A stretch of 64,000 nt of DNA, from contig JAMWFC010000049.1 in NCBI GenBank assembly GCA_027475525.1, forward strand, positions 6,184,947-6,248,946. Reading direction: 5' to 3'. The notes beneath the pieces were generated by a model. It saw nothing but the letters and a program-made list of their open reading frames with translations. It had not been told where the DNA came from and searched no databases. Below, in pieces: positions 51,947 to 63,022 of the stretch. The DNA is from Macrolepiota albuminosa (Eukaryota; Basidiomycota; Agaricomycetes; Agaricales; Agaricaceae). Numbering within the stretch: the stretch's first letter is position 1; each line of letters opens with the position of its first letter. The position numbers were made by a program, and so were the translations under genes.

Positions 51947-54544
51947 CTAAAGGTCTGTGGCAATTTGAATGACATTATGCATGTGCTCAGCAAGTTGAGC
52001 ATCATTGTCATTGTCATTGTTGTCGTTGTCATTGTCATCTTTGTCATCACCCTCAGCGTCAGCATTGGTGTCATTGTCTATGTCCTTACAATCATTATTG
52101 ACACCGCCTTCGCTCTTGCTGATGCTACCTCACCATCCACCTCCATTGCCTCTTCCCCTCTCTGGTCTTGATTCTTTGCTCCAGTACCTGGCAAAATGGA
52201 GCCTGTAAAGCAGGGATGAGCAGCTAGTTTGTGAATGTGCTGCATGTGAAGAACATTGAATTTATGGAGACGTTGTCATTGTAGGAAAATCTGATGAGCG
52301 AGTACATTCTTCCTGTAAGAAGAGACAGTAAATAAAGCAACAAAGAAAGTATACGTTGATGTATTGACTGTCTGCAAGATTAACCAACTTTTGATAATAT
52401 TCCATCTGCAGTGTTTTCTGCAGAGGCTCCCTTGACAGACCTAACAAATACTCCTTCTTCTCTGCCAACTATCTATCAAAGGTCTCAAAGCCAGCCACCT
52501 TCTGATCTTTCATTTGCTTCTCTAATGTAGGTAAACCATTGATTAACCTCAGCACTTGATGATAGTTGTTGATGAGAAATGTGTCTACTATTGCCAGTTA
52601 ATTGAACAGTTCTGCATATCAACAAAGCGTAACAAGTGACTTACTGAGATTTTGGTATGTTTCCTGTTTATCCATGTGCTTTGCAAATTTCTAGATATGC
52701 TGCTTTCAATAAAAGATGCTTGCATATCATACAGATGAGGCTAAGGCATTGGACTTGGAAAAGAATTGCTCACATCCCTCCAAGTCCTCAAGTTCCAGAC
52801 CTTTCACATATTTAGCAAGGAAAGCAAGCTGGCACCATTGATTATGTGTATGTCCATGGAAGCTGCCAACTAGCATCTTGTATTCAAGTTCACGGGCAAG
52901 TGGCCCAAGGAGGCTGTTGGCAAGTGTTATGCCAAACTTGCAGCCAATGTCATATCCCACACCAATGCATACACCAAATGCCTCTAAAAGTTCCTTCACA
53001 ATAGCCAAGGGATATTTTGCACTGCACAGGTAAGAAATGTGATAAACAATGGAGAAAAGAACTCACAGTTTCCTGCTTTGAACCATGTCAATTATCAACA
53101 ATACAAAGCTATGTCAACAAAGGGCAAGAAAGATGCTAGTCTTGTCAAATATTCCCCACATCCATGCAGTAAGCTCATTGACCATATTCTTCCATTGTTC
53201 AGCATATGGATTTGACTCGTTGCCTTCTGCACCTTCTGCTGAGTTGTTGCCAACAGGTAGCATCTCCTCAAGTATATCTTTAGTCTATTGATTTACCTTT
53301 TTCTGCCTCAGGTAGTAATCACCGCTGACTTCATGATTGTTCTGCAGCTCCTTTGATGCTCCAGCTGTCACCTCGCCATTTTCATCTTCAGATGCTGGCC
53401 TTCAATAAATGATACATTTGAGTGAGTTGTTGCCATCCATTGTCACAAGGATCTCAAATACCATCTTCTTTTTCCATTCTAATTTATAGGTACATGCCAG
53501 GCAGGCATGACAAAGTCTCTACCATTGTGTGTCATGTTTGAGGGCCACCTGAACACGTCTTTCTGTTTCTTCACATATAGATAGATAAATGTTGTAGGCA
53601 ATTGAGAACTGCTTGCTAAGATGTAGTTTGAAAGGAACACTGTGTAGATCGCAGAGAGATTTGACAAAAGGTTATATAGCAAAGTAAGGGCAGCAAAGCT
53701 GATAGGTCCAATAAAGTTCAATTGTTCATGTTGAGAATACAATGGTTGGATGATATGGTGCTGATGGAATTAGGCCTTGCTCAACCAGAGAAGCAGCAAT
53801 GGTCTCACCTTCTTGGAGCATAGGCATGTCAAGTGTATAGGTTTCTTTATGCCTAAGTAAGGGAAAAGTGCAATGACAAAGTATAGAATACAACATACCA
53901 AAGAGATCCACCACCTGAATAGACTTTTTCTCTTGAATAAGCACATCCAAATACAGTGGAGCCACAATTCTACTCTCTGAAATGCAACATTTCTTGCTCC
54001 ACTTCAAGTAGGCATTGACCATTGAATCCAACTGCATGACAAACCCACAATTACGACAAATGGTGACATCATGACATGAGCAATAGTCCTTTCATTTTTT
54101 TTGGAGGCGCAATTCTTCCTCAAGTAACTCTTGAAATTCTCTGCCTGCATGGCTAATGTTGAATGTGGTTGTACCATTTAGGATTGTCTCAATATTGACC
54201 CAATTGTTGAGATTGTCACCATCCTGTCTTTCTTCAGGAATGTTGCAAATTTCATCAAGTGCACACTGTCTATCATCACTGCGAGCTGGAATTGTATAAA
54301 ATTTCCATGGATGTTCAGTTAAAATTGTGCGCACCTTGCTGACGCTTGCAAATTGCATTGTTCTGGCATGTTCAAAAGACACATATTCTTGCTTGACTGA
54401 GAGTTTGAACTTTGGTGGAGTGTAAAGGAACTTCTCCAAAAACTTTAAATTTTCCTTTGCTAGACCGGTGCTGGTGGAGCAACATAAAGTTGAACGGTCA
54501 AACACAATCAACATAGCACAATTCTTTGATTGTGATCTGATCAC
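51947..54544 (-). pseudogene. KDZ-family transposase pseudogene
   Basis: Minus-strand exons read in the order of Kyakuja-Dileera-Zisupton transposases. First is an N-terminal region (FLYTPPKFKLSVKQEYVSFE). A core stretch follows, PFVKSLCDLHSVPFKLHLSKQ, then ACLACTYKLE. The signature GYDIGCKFGITLANSLL, LVGSFHGHTHNQWCQL, ELEDLEGCEQFFSKSNALAS lies at 52727-53008. The C-terminus has MEYYQKLVNLADS and an Asp/Asn-rich acidic tail (DNDNDNNDNDND) ending at TAG 51947-51949. KDZ elements move by cut and paste and are expanded in mushrooms. A TAA at 53672-53674 (probably from CAA) and a further stop near 53520 break it. Several introns interrupt the rest. Confidence 0.8.
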
Positions 54545-54559
54545 TCACTTATCTTGCTG

Positions 54560-54794
54560 TAACAAAGTTACAGGAAGTTGTGAGCTTAATGTTCACACTG
54601 CACAGAATCAGACCAGTCTGGTCTATTGACTATGTAGTACAAACACAAAAATAAGCTGCTTTGTAAGCAGCAGGTAAAACTAATTATATACTAATGTAAA
54701 TAATATTATATTATAATAAATATAATATAATATTTACTATTATACAGTAAGTAAAGCTATGTGGCCAACACCACATAGCGGACTACGCTACACA
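54560..54794 (-). repeat. Putative LTR with adjacent polypurine tract
   Basis: On the minus strand GGGGGG (54795-54800) is followed by TGTGTAGCGTAGTCC, the layout of a polypurine tract and an LTR start. The interval is AT-rich with palindromic TATAATATTA stretches. The far end is uncertain and no second copy is in the window, so this is tentative. Confidence 0.3.
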
Positions 54795-54837
54795 CCCCCC
54801 AATCAGACCGAGCTACGGTCTTGAGATAATACGACGG

Positions 54838-55611
54838 TCATGCCGTCGGTAAGTCAGGAACGGGGGCAATGGGAGAGTCCCCAGGCTCCCGGAATGGATC
54901 GGCGGTCGCGTCGTCCATGTCGTAGTCGAGGAGTTCATCCTTGGGTGTGGGCACGTAGGAAGTGCCCAAAGGCCCTGCTACTGGCAGGGAATCGTCATAG
55001 TCCTGGAGGGGGGACAGTGTGAGATTGGGGTTGATGGTCGACCCTGGAACAGATGGTTGGGGATCAGGAAGATCCCCAGTGTCGGACGGGTACTGGCGCG
55101 TCCAGATCTCGCAGGCATGAATGTCTTGCCCGATGAGGAGGTACATCCCCTTGGTAAGCGTATCGTCGTAAGCACGATGACTGTCCTGCTGCTGGAGCAT
55201 CAGGCGTTGGCGATCACCAATGGTGGCTTGGCGCCACCCATCCCACTGAGCGATGGACTGGGGTGTACCATAGTGGTTGAGGCGTTGTAGCCTCTCGTTG
55301 TCAATAGTGGCCGCCTTGTTGTAGAGCCAGCTGTCGCTGAAGAATAAATGGGCCAAATAGGTGACCCCATAAGTGTACGCATGGTCAGCCCAGCTGACCA
55401 GGATTTGATTATGAAGAAGGACGCATAACACGTCCGAAGTGGTGAACATGGAAGCTGACGCTTCCGGGATGTCCACAGCCCGAGCCTCGAAGTTAGGGTT
55501 GTCGGCGTGGAGGGGCACAAAGACTTGCCCTGTGGCTGCCTCATACTCAGCCACAGCCTCTTTGTAGAGGCCTGGCTGGGTGAATACGTAGGCCAGATAC
55601 TTGTGTACCAT
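54838..55611 (-). CDS. Unidentified ORF truncated by element B
   Basis: 257 aa from an ATG at 55611 (MVHKYLAYVFTQPGLYKEAV) that lies four bases from the inferred LTR edge of element B, so the true N-terminus is probably cut off. The body is helical and globular (LCVLLHNQILVSWADHAYTY, GVTYLAHLFFSDSWLYNKAA); the tail is Pro/Asp-rich (DYDMDDATADPFREPGDSPI). I do not recognise it. Its position directly before a possible polypurine tract and LTR (54794) suggests an ORF of another LTR element, but a host gene is equally possible. Confidence 0.45.
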   Translation of the reverse strand: MVHKYLAYVFTQPGLYKEAVAEYEAATGQVFVPLHADNPNFEARAVDIPEASASMFTTSDVLCVLLHNQILVSWADHAYTYGVTYLAHLFFSDSWLYNKAATIDNERLQRLNHYGTPQSIAQWDGWRQATIGDRQRLMLQQQDSHRAYDDTLTKGMYLLIGQDIHACEIWTRQYPSDTGDLPDPQPSVPGSTINPNLTLSPLQDYDDSLPVAGPLGTSYVPTPKDELLDYDMDDATADPFREPGDSPIAPVPDLPTA

Positions 55612-55614
55612 GGC

Positions 55615-56470
55615 TGTCAGGTTCCGCTGACGACGGGGGCCTCCGGGGGCAAGCGGGTCCTTACTAGGCGGACTCGAAGTCTACGGAGAGTCTCCGGGTG
55701 AGTTCCGGAGTTTCTTGGGTGGGGCGCGGGGTGGCTACGGAGCGCCGGAGTTCGTAGGAGAAGGTAGGGCAGGATCCCGGGCTAAGTCCGGAATACGAGG
55801 CGGGGTGGGCGGAGCCTTGTTAGGGCAGAGGGTGATCGAGACTGAGACCGGGAGACTGAGACGGGAACCGGGAGACTAAGTTAGAATTGAAGTGAGACTT
55901 TTAAAGGGCCGGGAGACTTGAGAGAGTAAGACAGATAGATTGAGACAAGTATCAAATGGACAAGAGAGTATAGAGACGAGTTTATAGCAATATCAAGACT
56001 ACCGTAACGTACTACGAGCTGCGGGTTAAGTACCAGGTGCCGGCTGAGCTCCGGCCCCCTGGGTAAGGTCCGTACCCCTCCCATGTGGCGCATCCCGTGC
56101 GGCGTATTGTCCCGGTGTCAGTCCTCTGCGGTCGGGTAGTCCCGGGGGGCGCAGATGGGTTGCGGTGTATTGCCCGGGTTCGGGAGTGGCGCCGGGAGGG
56201 CGGCGTCAAGTGGGGGGCGGCCTCCGGCATGATCGATCGGGGCTTGGGGCGGCGTCCGGGGCACGTGGCGCGTTGGCGGGGCTTCGGGCCTTATCCGGGG
56301 GTCGAGCATCGGGTTGGGCCGGGTCGGCCCTGGTCGGGGTGGTCTCGGGTTTAGTCGGTCTTGTCCCGATGTGTTCCGGGGGCGCGCTGGGGGGGTTGGG
56401 TTTCAAAGGAGGGGTTCCAGGCGGGACTTACTGGGGGGTCGGGGTGGCGCAGGCGTGGCTCGTGACATCA
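55615..56470 (-). repeat. Element B 3' LTR
   Basis: In element orientation it begins TGATGTCACGAGCC at 56470 right after the polypurine tract. The other end is placed at TGTCAGGTTCC (55615), giving 856 bp, because the TG/CA end falls where the interrupted ORF begins. That end is an inference since the partner LTR is outside the window. CCGG-centred motifs are frequent. Confidence 0.65.
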
Positions 56471-56481
56471 CCCCCTCCTTT
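56471..56481 (-). other. Polypurine tract of element B
   Basis: Minus strand AAAGGAGGGGG directly before TGATGTCACG, matching the junction at 476-484 in the remnant copy. Confidence 0.85.
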
Positions 56482-56622
56482 AGCGCTGAGTCCCTACGAG
56501 GCGTTGGGGGAAGTGCCCTTCTTCGTGGGAGCCGAATTCAAAGTTTCGAAGGCTGATGCCATCAGTCGGGGGGCTAGAAAAGGGCAGCGTCAGTCCTGGG
56601 AGGCTCCCCGTCTTCTCATGTC

Positions 56623-58465
56623 GCGCGAACAGACGCCTCTCCGCTCCCCAACCCCTCCCCCGGCCGGGGATAACTCCCTGGCCGCCTGGGAGGAGTACGA
56701 TGCGCGTCGGAGCGCTTACGAGGGGCGCCGGGACCGCCGGCACATCGAAGAACTTGCCCGTGAGTATTCCAGCGAGGTTCTCGCAATACTGCTGACGTTA
56801 TCCCGTCGCAGGGAGGATTTCCCAAGCTTCGGACCTGGCACCGGTCGCCGGGCCCTCGACAGTCCAGTCCCCTTCCGTCCCCGTCCCCTCGGTCCGAGTC
56901 GAGCGGCGACCCACCCTCGGTGTGGGCCAAGTATGGGAGGTTCCGGTTGTCCAGCGGATCCCCCAAGCCCAGGTGACGGCTGAACAGTTTGCGACGGCTC
57001 AGGGGCGACATCGGGGGCCGCCGGAACGAGCTTGGTGCGAGGCGGCGGGTCCGGTGCGTGGGTCTGCCTTCCGAGAGATGTCTGCTGACCCCCGTAGTGT
57101 GTGATGTGTGCGCGCCGGGGGGTATCTTGCGTCTTCGAGGAGCCTACGGCGGGGTCCCGCCGGGATACCTCCATGTGCGTGGCGTGCCGCCTTCGACACG
57201 AGAGGTGTTCGGTGGTGTTGGCGTGGCGGGCGCGCTGCATGGCCCGGGAGCAGGGATGGGACGAGGATTGGGTAATGGAGAGGCTGCGGGAGAGCCCGGG
57301 GACCAGGGCCCGAGCCAGGGGGTCCCCGGAGGCTGCGGCTGAGGGGGTTAGAGTCGCGCGTCGCCGTCCCCGCGGGCGTCGTGCGGTTGCACCGCGGGTT
57401 GTTCCGGAGTCGTCGCCATCGGAGTCGCCCCCGCCCCGGCGGGTGGATAAGGGCAAGCGACGGGCCCAGGAGTCATCGGACGGGGAGGACGCGCCCCCCG
57501 CTCAGCGTCCCGGGGTTGACAAGGGCAAGCGACGGGCCCGGGACTCGCCGGATGAGGACGACGCGCCCCCTGCCCAACGTCGCCGAGGGTCTCCAGGGAT
57601 TGGGGTCGCGGGTCCTTCGAGCCTCCCGGGACGAGTGTTTTCCCCCGGCTCTGGTCGCCCGGTGCCAGGCCTATCTCGCGTGCCCGGGGCAGAGGGGGAC
57701 CTTGCTGCCTCCCGCCGTCAGCTTGAGGAGGCTGGTGCTCGGGAACGCCACCTGCTGTCGCGGCTCCGGGACGTCATCGAGGAAGGCCAGCGGGAGCGGC
57801 AGGCGAGGGAGGGATTGCAGGAGGAGATGGGCGTGGTCGTGCGGGCCCGGGAGGCCTTGGAGGCGGAGGTAGCGGGCTTGAGGGCCCGCTTGGAGCAAGG
57901 GGACGGGGTAGGGTCAGGGCAGGTGGTGTCGGAGACGCGGGAGGCAGAGTTGAGGGAGTTGCTGGGGAGGGTGGAGAGAGCCCAGGCGACCCTGGTGCAT
58001 CGGCGGGGCTGGCTGGTGGGGAGCGTGGCAGCCGCCCGTGGCGAGGCTATGCGTGAGTGACCTTGCGCTCGTCCCGGGGTTTCGGCTGACCCTATTTTAG
58101 GTTGGGCTTGAGAACACCGCCTCCTGCTGGACGGGGGGGCTTCGGCGTACGCCTTCGTCCAGCAGGGTCTTGCAGCAACGCCGGGGCTGTCGTCGACGGA
58201 GGTGAACCGAGGGTTGGAGCAGTGGGGACGATTACTGGCGGCCCACCGGAGGCGCAATGTAATCGTTCCGGGGTCGTGGGTGGAGATGGCGGCGGACGCG
58301 GGGGAGCCCCTCCCCTCATACGAGGAGCGGGTGGCCGCGGTCGTGTCGTCGATGGAGGCTGCGATGGGGGCTCCCCCGGCGGCCCCGGAGTCGGGGGTGT
58401 CGAGGGAGGCGTCCGGTAGTGGGGCGGGGGCGTCGGGGAGTGCCGGAGGGCCGTCGAGGTCGTAG
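56623..58465 (+). CDS. Antisense accessory gene of element B: Zn(2)Cys(6)-like cluster and coiled coil
   Basis: Exon 1 starts MSREQTPLRSPTPPP (ATG 56619-56623 region) and ends near 56758 at GTGAGTATTCC. Exon 2 (from about 56811) ends near 57053. An intron GTGCGTG...CCCGTAG ends at 57097, directly before CVMCARRGVSC (57098) and MCVACRLRHERC (to 57208). The spacing C-x2-C-x6-C...C-x2-C-x6-C is that of a fungal binuclear zinc cluster with a long middle loop. Then comes a doubled VDKGKRRA...EDAPPAQR segment (NLS-like), then heptad-rich coiled coil (SRRQLEEAGARERHLLSRL). A last exon from about 58113 holds EQWGRLLAAHRRRN and ends at 58465. DNA binding in the nucleus is inferred from the cluster. 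Pol ends 220 bp downstream in the convergent direction. It looks intact. Confidence 0.75.
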
Positions 58466-58684
58466 GGGCGTCTCGGTAATCGTTTTTTTCTTCTTTTTTT
58501 GCTTCTTGGGCATTGTATTTAGTGTAATAGTAGTAGCGTGTATATAAGTGTCTGGGGGTTTTTTTTTTGGTAAGCAGGGGGAATAAGAGTCGGAGGAAAA
58601 GGATGAGGAAACTTATGGGTGGGAGTTGAATCCCGGGTGAATCCAGAGGCAGGGGTTACGCCCTTGTAGGCCGTCTGTGGGATT

Positions 58685-61600
58685 TCAGCCCCGGGGGGCG
58701 CGGGGCTTGCCGGGGTGGGCCTGGTGGAACTCCCGGAGCTTGTCGGGGGCGGTCCTCAGGTTTCCCGCGGGTTCCCAGGTGTCGTCTTCTGGTCCGTAGC
58801 CGACCCATCGTACGAGGTAGTTTACCCGTCCGCGGATGATTCGGGAGTCGAGGACATGATCCACCTCGTAGTGGTACTCGTCGTCTACTTCGAGGGGCGG
58901 AGGTCGGTCGGGGCGTTGTCCCGGGAGCGGGTCCGGGGCGTGTCTCTTGAGGAGTCGGACGTGGAACACGGGGTGCAGCCCCTTGAGGCCCGGAGGGAGG
59001 TCGAGCCGGTAGGCGTGGGAAGATACCTTCCGGACGATCTTGAAGGGGCCGAAGCGTTTGTGGTCGAGTTTCACTGAGGGGCGCCGGGTCCGGAGGTTGC
59101 GTCGGTCGAGCCAGACTAGGGTCCCGGGGGGCCAGTCGGGCGTGTTTTCCCGCCGGGGGTTCGCATGCTTGGAGTAGGCCTTATTCGCGACGTCGATCTC
59201 ACTCCGGAGGAATTCGTGGAGGTCCCGGAGGTCCTGGGCCGCTTCATGGGCAGCGTGGGCCGGGATATCCCGGAGGGATAGGGTCAACCGGGGGTGGTAT
59301 CCCTTGTTCGCGAAGAAAGGGGACACCCCGGTGGCGGAGTGGGGGGTGTTGTTATAAGTGAACTCGGCGAGAGGGAGTTCAGCGCGCCAGTCGTTCTGGA
59401 GGTAATTGACGTAGATCCGGAGGTACTGTTCGAGGGTCTGGTTGACGCGTTCGGTCTGGCCGTCGGTCTCCGGGTGGTAAGCGGTCGACAGGTTGGTTCG
59501 GACGCTGAGGGCCTTGCACAAGGACGTCCAGAACTTCGAGACGAAGAGGGGGCCTCGGTCGGAGACGATGTCGTCAGGTAGTCCGTGCTTCGAGAACACG
59601 TGCTCGAGGAAGAGCCGGGCGAATCTCGGGGCGTCGTCGGTGGTGTGGCACGGGACGAAGATGGCCTGCTTAGTGAGTCTGCAGACAATGACGAGGATGG
59701 CATCGTACCCTTCCGATTCCGGGAGCTCGACGATGTGATCCATGGAGATGGATGACCACGGGCGCTTCCCCACGGGCAGGGGCTTAAGGAGTCCGTAGGG
59801 GCGGTGCCGGGGGACTTTGGCCCGGAGACAGGGTTCGCACGCGCGGACGTACCGGGTGACGTCCTTCTTCATTCCTGGCCAGAAGTAAGTCCGGGAGATA
59901 AGTTGGAGTGTTTTGCGGATTCCCGGATGGCCACGGAGCTTGTGGTCGTGGTGCTGTCGGAGGATGTCGAGGCGTACATGCTTGAAGTCCGGGGCGTAGA
60001 TGCGGCCGTCCCGGAGGAGCATTTTGTTATCCGGAGAGAGGGTAAAGGAGGGGTCGGGGCTTCGTCCGTCGGGGGAGTTGTTCCGGGGGTCGTGCTGGGC
60101 GAAGTAGCTATCTTGGGGGGCGTCCCGAACCTGCCTCAGGATGCCTTCTTCGTTCAGGACTATCACCGCGTTGAGGTGTTCGGGAGGGATCACCACGCGG
60201 TGGTTGAAGGCGTTTCGCTCGGCCTCGAAGGATTTTTTGGGGTAGACGTTGGGTCGTCGGGTGAGGGCATCGGGCTTGGCTCCGAGTCGTCCGGGACGGT
60301 AGTGGATGGTAAAATCGTACTCCGAGAGGACCTCAGACCATCGGGCTTGTCGGCGGCTGAGGAGCTTGGTGGTCGTGAAGTACTGCAGGTTATTATGGTC
60401 CGAGTAGACTTGGATCCGATGCGGGGTACCCTCGAGGTAAGCTCGCCACTGCTTGAAGGCTTCGACAATCGCGAGGAGTTCCTTGTCGTAGATGTCGTAA
60501 TTGAGCTCGGCCGGGATCATTGATCGGGTGTAAAAAGCCACGGGTCGGAGTTCCTGGTTGTCCGGCTCCATTTGCGAGAGGATGCCCGCGATGGCATAGT
60601 CGGAGGCGTCGCACTCCAGGACAACCGGGAGGGCGGGGTCGTAGTGCCGGAGGATCGGGGCTGAAGTGAAAACTTCCTTGAGTAAGGTGAACGCGCTTTG
60701 GCACTTACTGTCCCACCCCCAGGGGGTGTCCTTCCGGGTTAGCCGGTTGAGGGCCTTGGTGATACCGGAGTAGTTGTCGATGAAGCGCCGGTAGAAGTTT
60801 GCGAACCCGAGGAAGGATTGCACTTCCTTGACGTTTTTCGGAGGTGGCCAGTTGAGGATTGCTTCGACCTTTGCGGGGTCCATGCGAACTCCGTCCGGGG
60901 TGACGATGACGCCGAGATATTCGACCTCCGTAGTGTGGAACGAGCACTTCTCCGGTTTCGCGTGTAGGTTGTGACTTCGGAGGCGTTCGAGAACTTGCCG
61001 GACGTGGACTCGATGTTCGTCGAGGGAGTCCGAATAGATCAGGATGTCGTCCAGGTAGACAATGACGAAGACGTCGTTCATGTCGTGGAAGATGTCGTTC
61101 ATGAAGTACTGGAAAGTCGCGGGGGAGTTAGTCATTCCGAATGGCATTACCAGATATTCAAAGAGGCCGTAACGGGTGCGGAAGGCCGTTTTCCATTCGT
61201 GTCCCGGGGCAATCCGGACGTTGTTGTAGCCCGACCGGAGGTCGATCTTTGAGTAAACCTTGGCTTTGCTGAGTCGGTCGACGAGGTCTCCGATGAGGGG
61301 TAGGGGGTATCGGTTCTTCTTGGTGATCTTGTTCAAGCCCCGGTAGTCGACGCAGAGGCGGAGTGATCCGTCCTTCTTCTTGGCGAAGAGAACCGGTGCG
61401 CCGGCCGCGGAGATCGAGGCGCGAATGAAACCCTTACCGAGCATGTCGTCGAGGTAGTCCTTGAGTGCCCGGAGCTCGACCTCGGACATGTTGTAGACTT
61501 TGCCGAGCGGGGGGCTCGCGCCGTCTTCGAGGTCGATCTTGTGGTCGTACGGCCGGTGCGGGGGGAGATCCTTGGCGCTACCTTCGGAGAAGACGTCAGC

Positions 61601-63022
61601 AAACTCGTGATACTCGGGGGGAACAACTTCGGCGAGGAGTTGGTCCTCAGTCTTAGCGTCGGGGCCGGTGTTTTCGGCCCGGAGGTGTTCCTCAGGTAGC
61701 GTCGGGGATACCTGGAGCTGGTAGGCCGGGATGCCGTCCTGGAGAATTCGCGCAAAGGGGGTGCAGCCGATGATTTTGATGTCCGGGGTTCCGGGTGAGT
61801 CAGGGGGGTCGTTGGGTTCGGGGCTAGGCCTGGGGGGTCGGTGGTTCCGGGCGGGGTAATGAGGCCCCTTGTAACAATTTCGAGGGACGTTGGGGGGAAA
61901 CTTGATGGGTTCCCTTCGGGAAGTTTCGGGGCGCCCCGGGTCCTCAGAGGCCCGTGGGTAGAGGTGGATGGCGGCGGCGAGGTGGGCCTCCGGGCTAGGG
62001 AAGGTCATGGTGAGGTCTTCCCAGCGGATGTCGGGGTTCACCTCCCGGAGCCAAGGGAGGCCTAGGACGATGGGGGTCGCTTCGGGGAGTCGCGTGACCA
62101 GGAAGTCGGCCGGGAACGTTAGGTCGTTGTCAAGCGTTATGGTGGTGGAGTGTCCCTTCGTGATAAGTCCGGCGGTGGCGTCGTTCCCGTCGAAGAGCCG
62201 GAGCCCGAGAGGTTTGTCGAGCTGGGTGTAGGGGAGGGCGAGGCGGTCGCTGATGAACATTCCGGTGGCTCCGCTATCGACGAGGGCGGGAAGACGTTCG
62301 GTGGCGGCGCCGAGGCGGACATGGATTACGAAGGAGCGGGTGGCCCGGGAGCGGAGGCCGGGGGGCTCCTCCCGGGGACACCGGGGGTCCTCCGGACCCG
62401 TTGGAGGGGGCGGGGGTTCGAAGGGGATTGTTTCTTGGGTTGCGTCTCGGTCGAGGGCGAGCGTGAGGGCTCTCCAGTCGATTCGGGGATTGGTGGCACG
62501 CAGCCATGGGAGTCCGAGGACGAGGGGGGCGGCGGCGTGGAGCCTGGTGACCAGGAGTCGGAGTGTCTGGTGATGGCCGGAGGCAAAGGTCACGGGCATT
62601 TGCACGAAGTGGGTGATGTCGCCGGCGGAGGAGGAGTTTCCGTCGAAGAGTCGGAGATGGATGGGGATGGGGAGCCTTTGAGGGGGCTGGGGGGCAAGGG
62701 CAGCCCAGGTTTCGTCGATGAAGTTGTCGGTGGCGCCGCTGTCAACGAGGGTGTTGACGGGCGCCGGGGAGGAGGCGAGGGTGGTACGGAGGAGGAGGGA
62801 CTGTGGGGAGTGAGAGGGGAGGTGGGCCGGGAGGGTGTCCGAGGGTCGTAGAGCCGTGGCGCGAAGGTGGGAGACCGGGGCGGAGAAGACGTTGGGGTCC
62901 GGACCGCGATTCAGAATGTCTTCTGTTTCTAAATCGCTGGGTCGTTTTCCGTAAACTGGAAGTCGCAGTCTTCCCCGTCGATGGTCCAGACGGCCCGACC
63001 CATGGTCTGGCGCTTTGGGCAA
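58685..63022 (-). CDS. pol: Element B pol: duplicated protease, RT, RNase H, integrase, chromodomain
   Basis: 1445 aa. There are two retropepsin-like units: [14 protein letters not shown] (D94) to [16 protein letters not shown], and [14 protein letters not shown] (D249) to [16 protein letters not shown], 155 residues apart. RT has [12 protein letters not shown] and [10 protein letters not shown] (D658, D659). RNase H has [22 protein letters not shown] and [10 protein letters not shown]. The integrase has an HHCC zinc domain (H1027, H1032, C1062, C1065) and D1095 (SMDHIVEL), D1155 (VSDRG), E1191 (GQTERVNQ). A C-terminal chromodomain (about 1383-1435: [28 protein letters not shown]) likely steers integration to modified histones. 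The frame is -1 relative to gag with an overlap (62929-63022). Confidence 0.96.
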   Translation of the reverse strand: MPKAPDHGSGRLDHRRGRLRLPVYGKRPSDLETEDILNRGPDPNVFSAPVSHLRATALRPSDTLPAHLPSHSPQSLLLRTTLASSPAPVNTLVDSGATDNFIDETWAALAPQPPQRLPIPIHLRLFDGNSSSAGDITHFVQMPVTFASGHHQTLRLLVTRLHAAAPLVLGLPWLRATNPRIDWRALTLALDRDATQETIPFEPPPPPTGPEDPRCPREEPPGLRSRATRSFVIHVRLGAATERLPALVDSGATGMFISDRLALPYTQLDKPLGLRLFDGNDATAGLITKGHSTTITLDNDLTFPADFLVTRLPEATPIVLGLPWLREVNPDIRWEDLTMTFPSPEAHLAAAIHLYPRASEDPGRPETSRREPIKFPPNVPRNCYKGPHYPARNHRPPRPSPEPNDPPDSPGTPDIKIIGCTPFARILQDGIPAYQLQVSPTLPEEHLRAENTGPDAKTEDQLLAEVVPPEYHEFADVFSEGSAKDLPPHRPYDHKIDLEDGASPPLGKVYNMSEVELRALKDYLDDMLGKGFIRASISAAGAPVLFAKKKDGSLRLCVDYRGLNKITKKNRYPLPLIGDLVDRLSKAKVYSKIDLRSGYNNVRIAPGHEWKTAFRTRYGLFEYLVMPFGMTNSPATFQYFMNDIFHDMNDVFVIVYLDDILIYSDSLDEHRVHVRQVLERLRSHNLHAKPEKCSFHTTEVEYLGVIVTPDGVRMDPAKVEAILNWPPPKNVKEVQSFLGFANFYRRFIDNYSGITKALNRLTRKDTPWGWDSKCQSAFTLLKEVFTSAPILRHYDPALPVVLECDASDYAIAGILSQMEPDNQELRPVAFYTRSMIPAELNYDIYDKELLAIVEAFKQWRAYLEGTPHRIQVYSDHNNLQYFTTTKLLSRRQARWSEVLSEYDFTIHYRPGRLGAKPDALTRRPNVYPKKSFEAERNAFNHRVVIPPEHLNAVIVLNEEGILRQVRDAPQDSYFAQHDPRNNSPDGRSPDPSFTLSPDNKMLLRDGRIYAPDFKHVRLDILRQHHDHKLRGHPGIRKTLQLISRTYFWPGMKKDVTRYVRACEPCLRAKVPRHRPYGLLKPLPVGKRPWSSISMDHIVELPESEGYDAILVIVCRLTKQAIFVPCHTTDDAPRFARLFLEHVFSKHGLPDDIVSDRGPLFVSKFWTSLCKALSVRTNLSTAYHPETDGQTERVNQTLEQYLRIYVNYLQNDWRAELPLAEFTYNNTPHSATGVSPFFANKGYHPRLTLSLRDIPAHAAHEAAQDLRDLHEFLRSEIDVANKAYSKHANPRRENTPDWPPGTLVWLDRRNLRTRRPSVKLDHKRFGPFKIVRKVSSHAYRLDLPPGLKGLHPVFHVRLLKRHAPDPLPGQRPDRPPPLEVDDEYHYEVDHVLDSRIIRGRVNYLVRWVGYGPEDDTWEPAGNLRTAPDKLREFHQAHPGKPRAPRG

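Noticed and set aside
59804..60523. Long plus-strand ORF opposite element B pol (239 aa)
   Set aside because: Shadow of the RT/RNase H coding strand in GC-rich sequence; no motif of its own.
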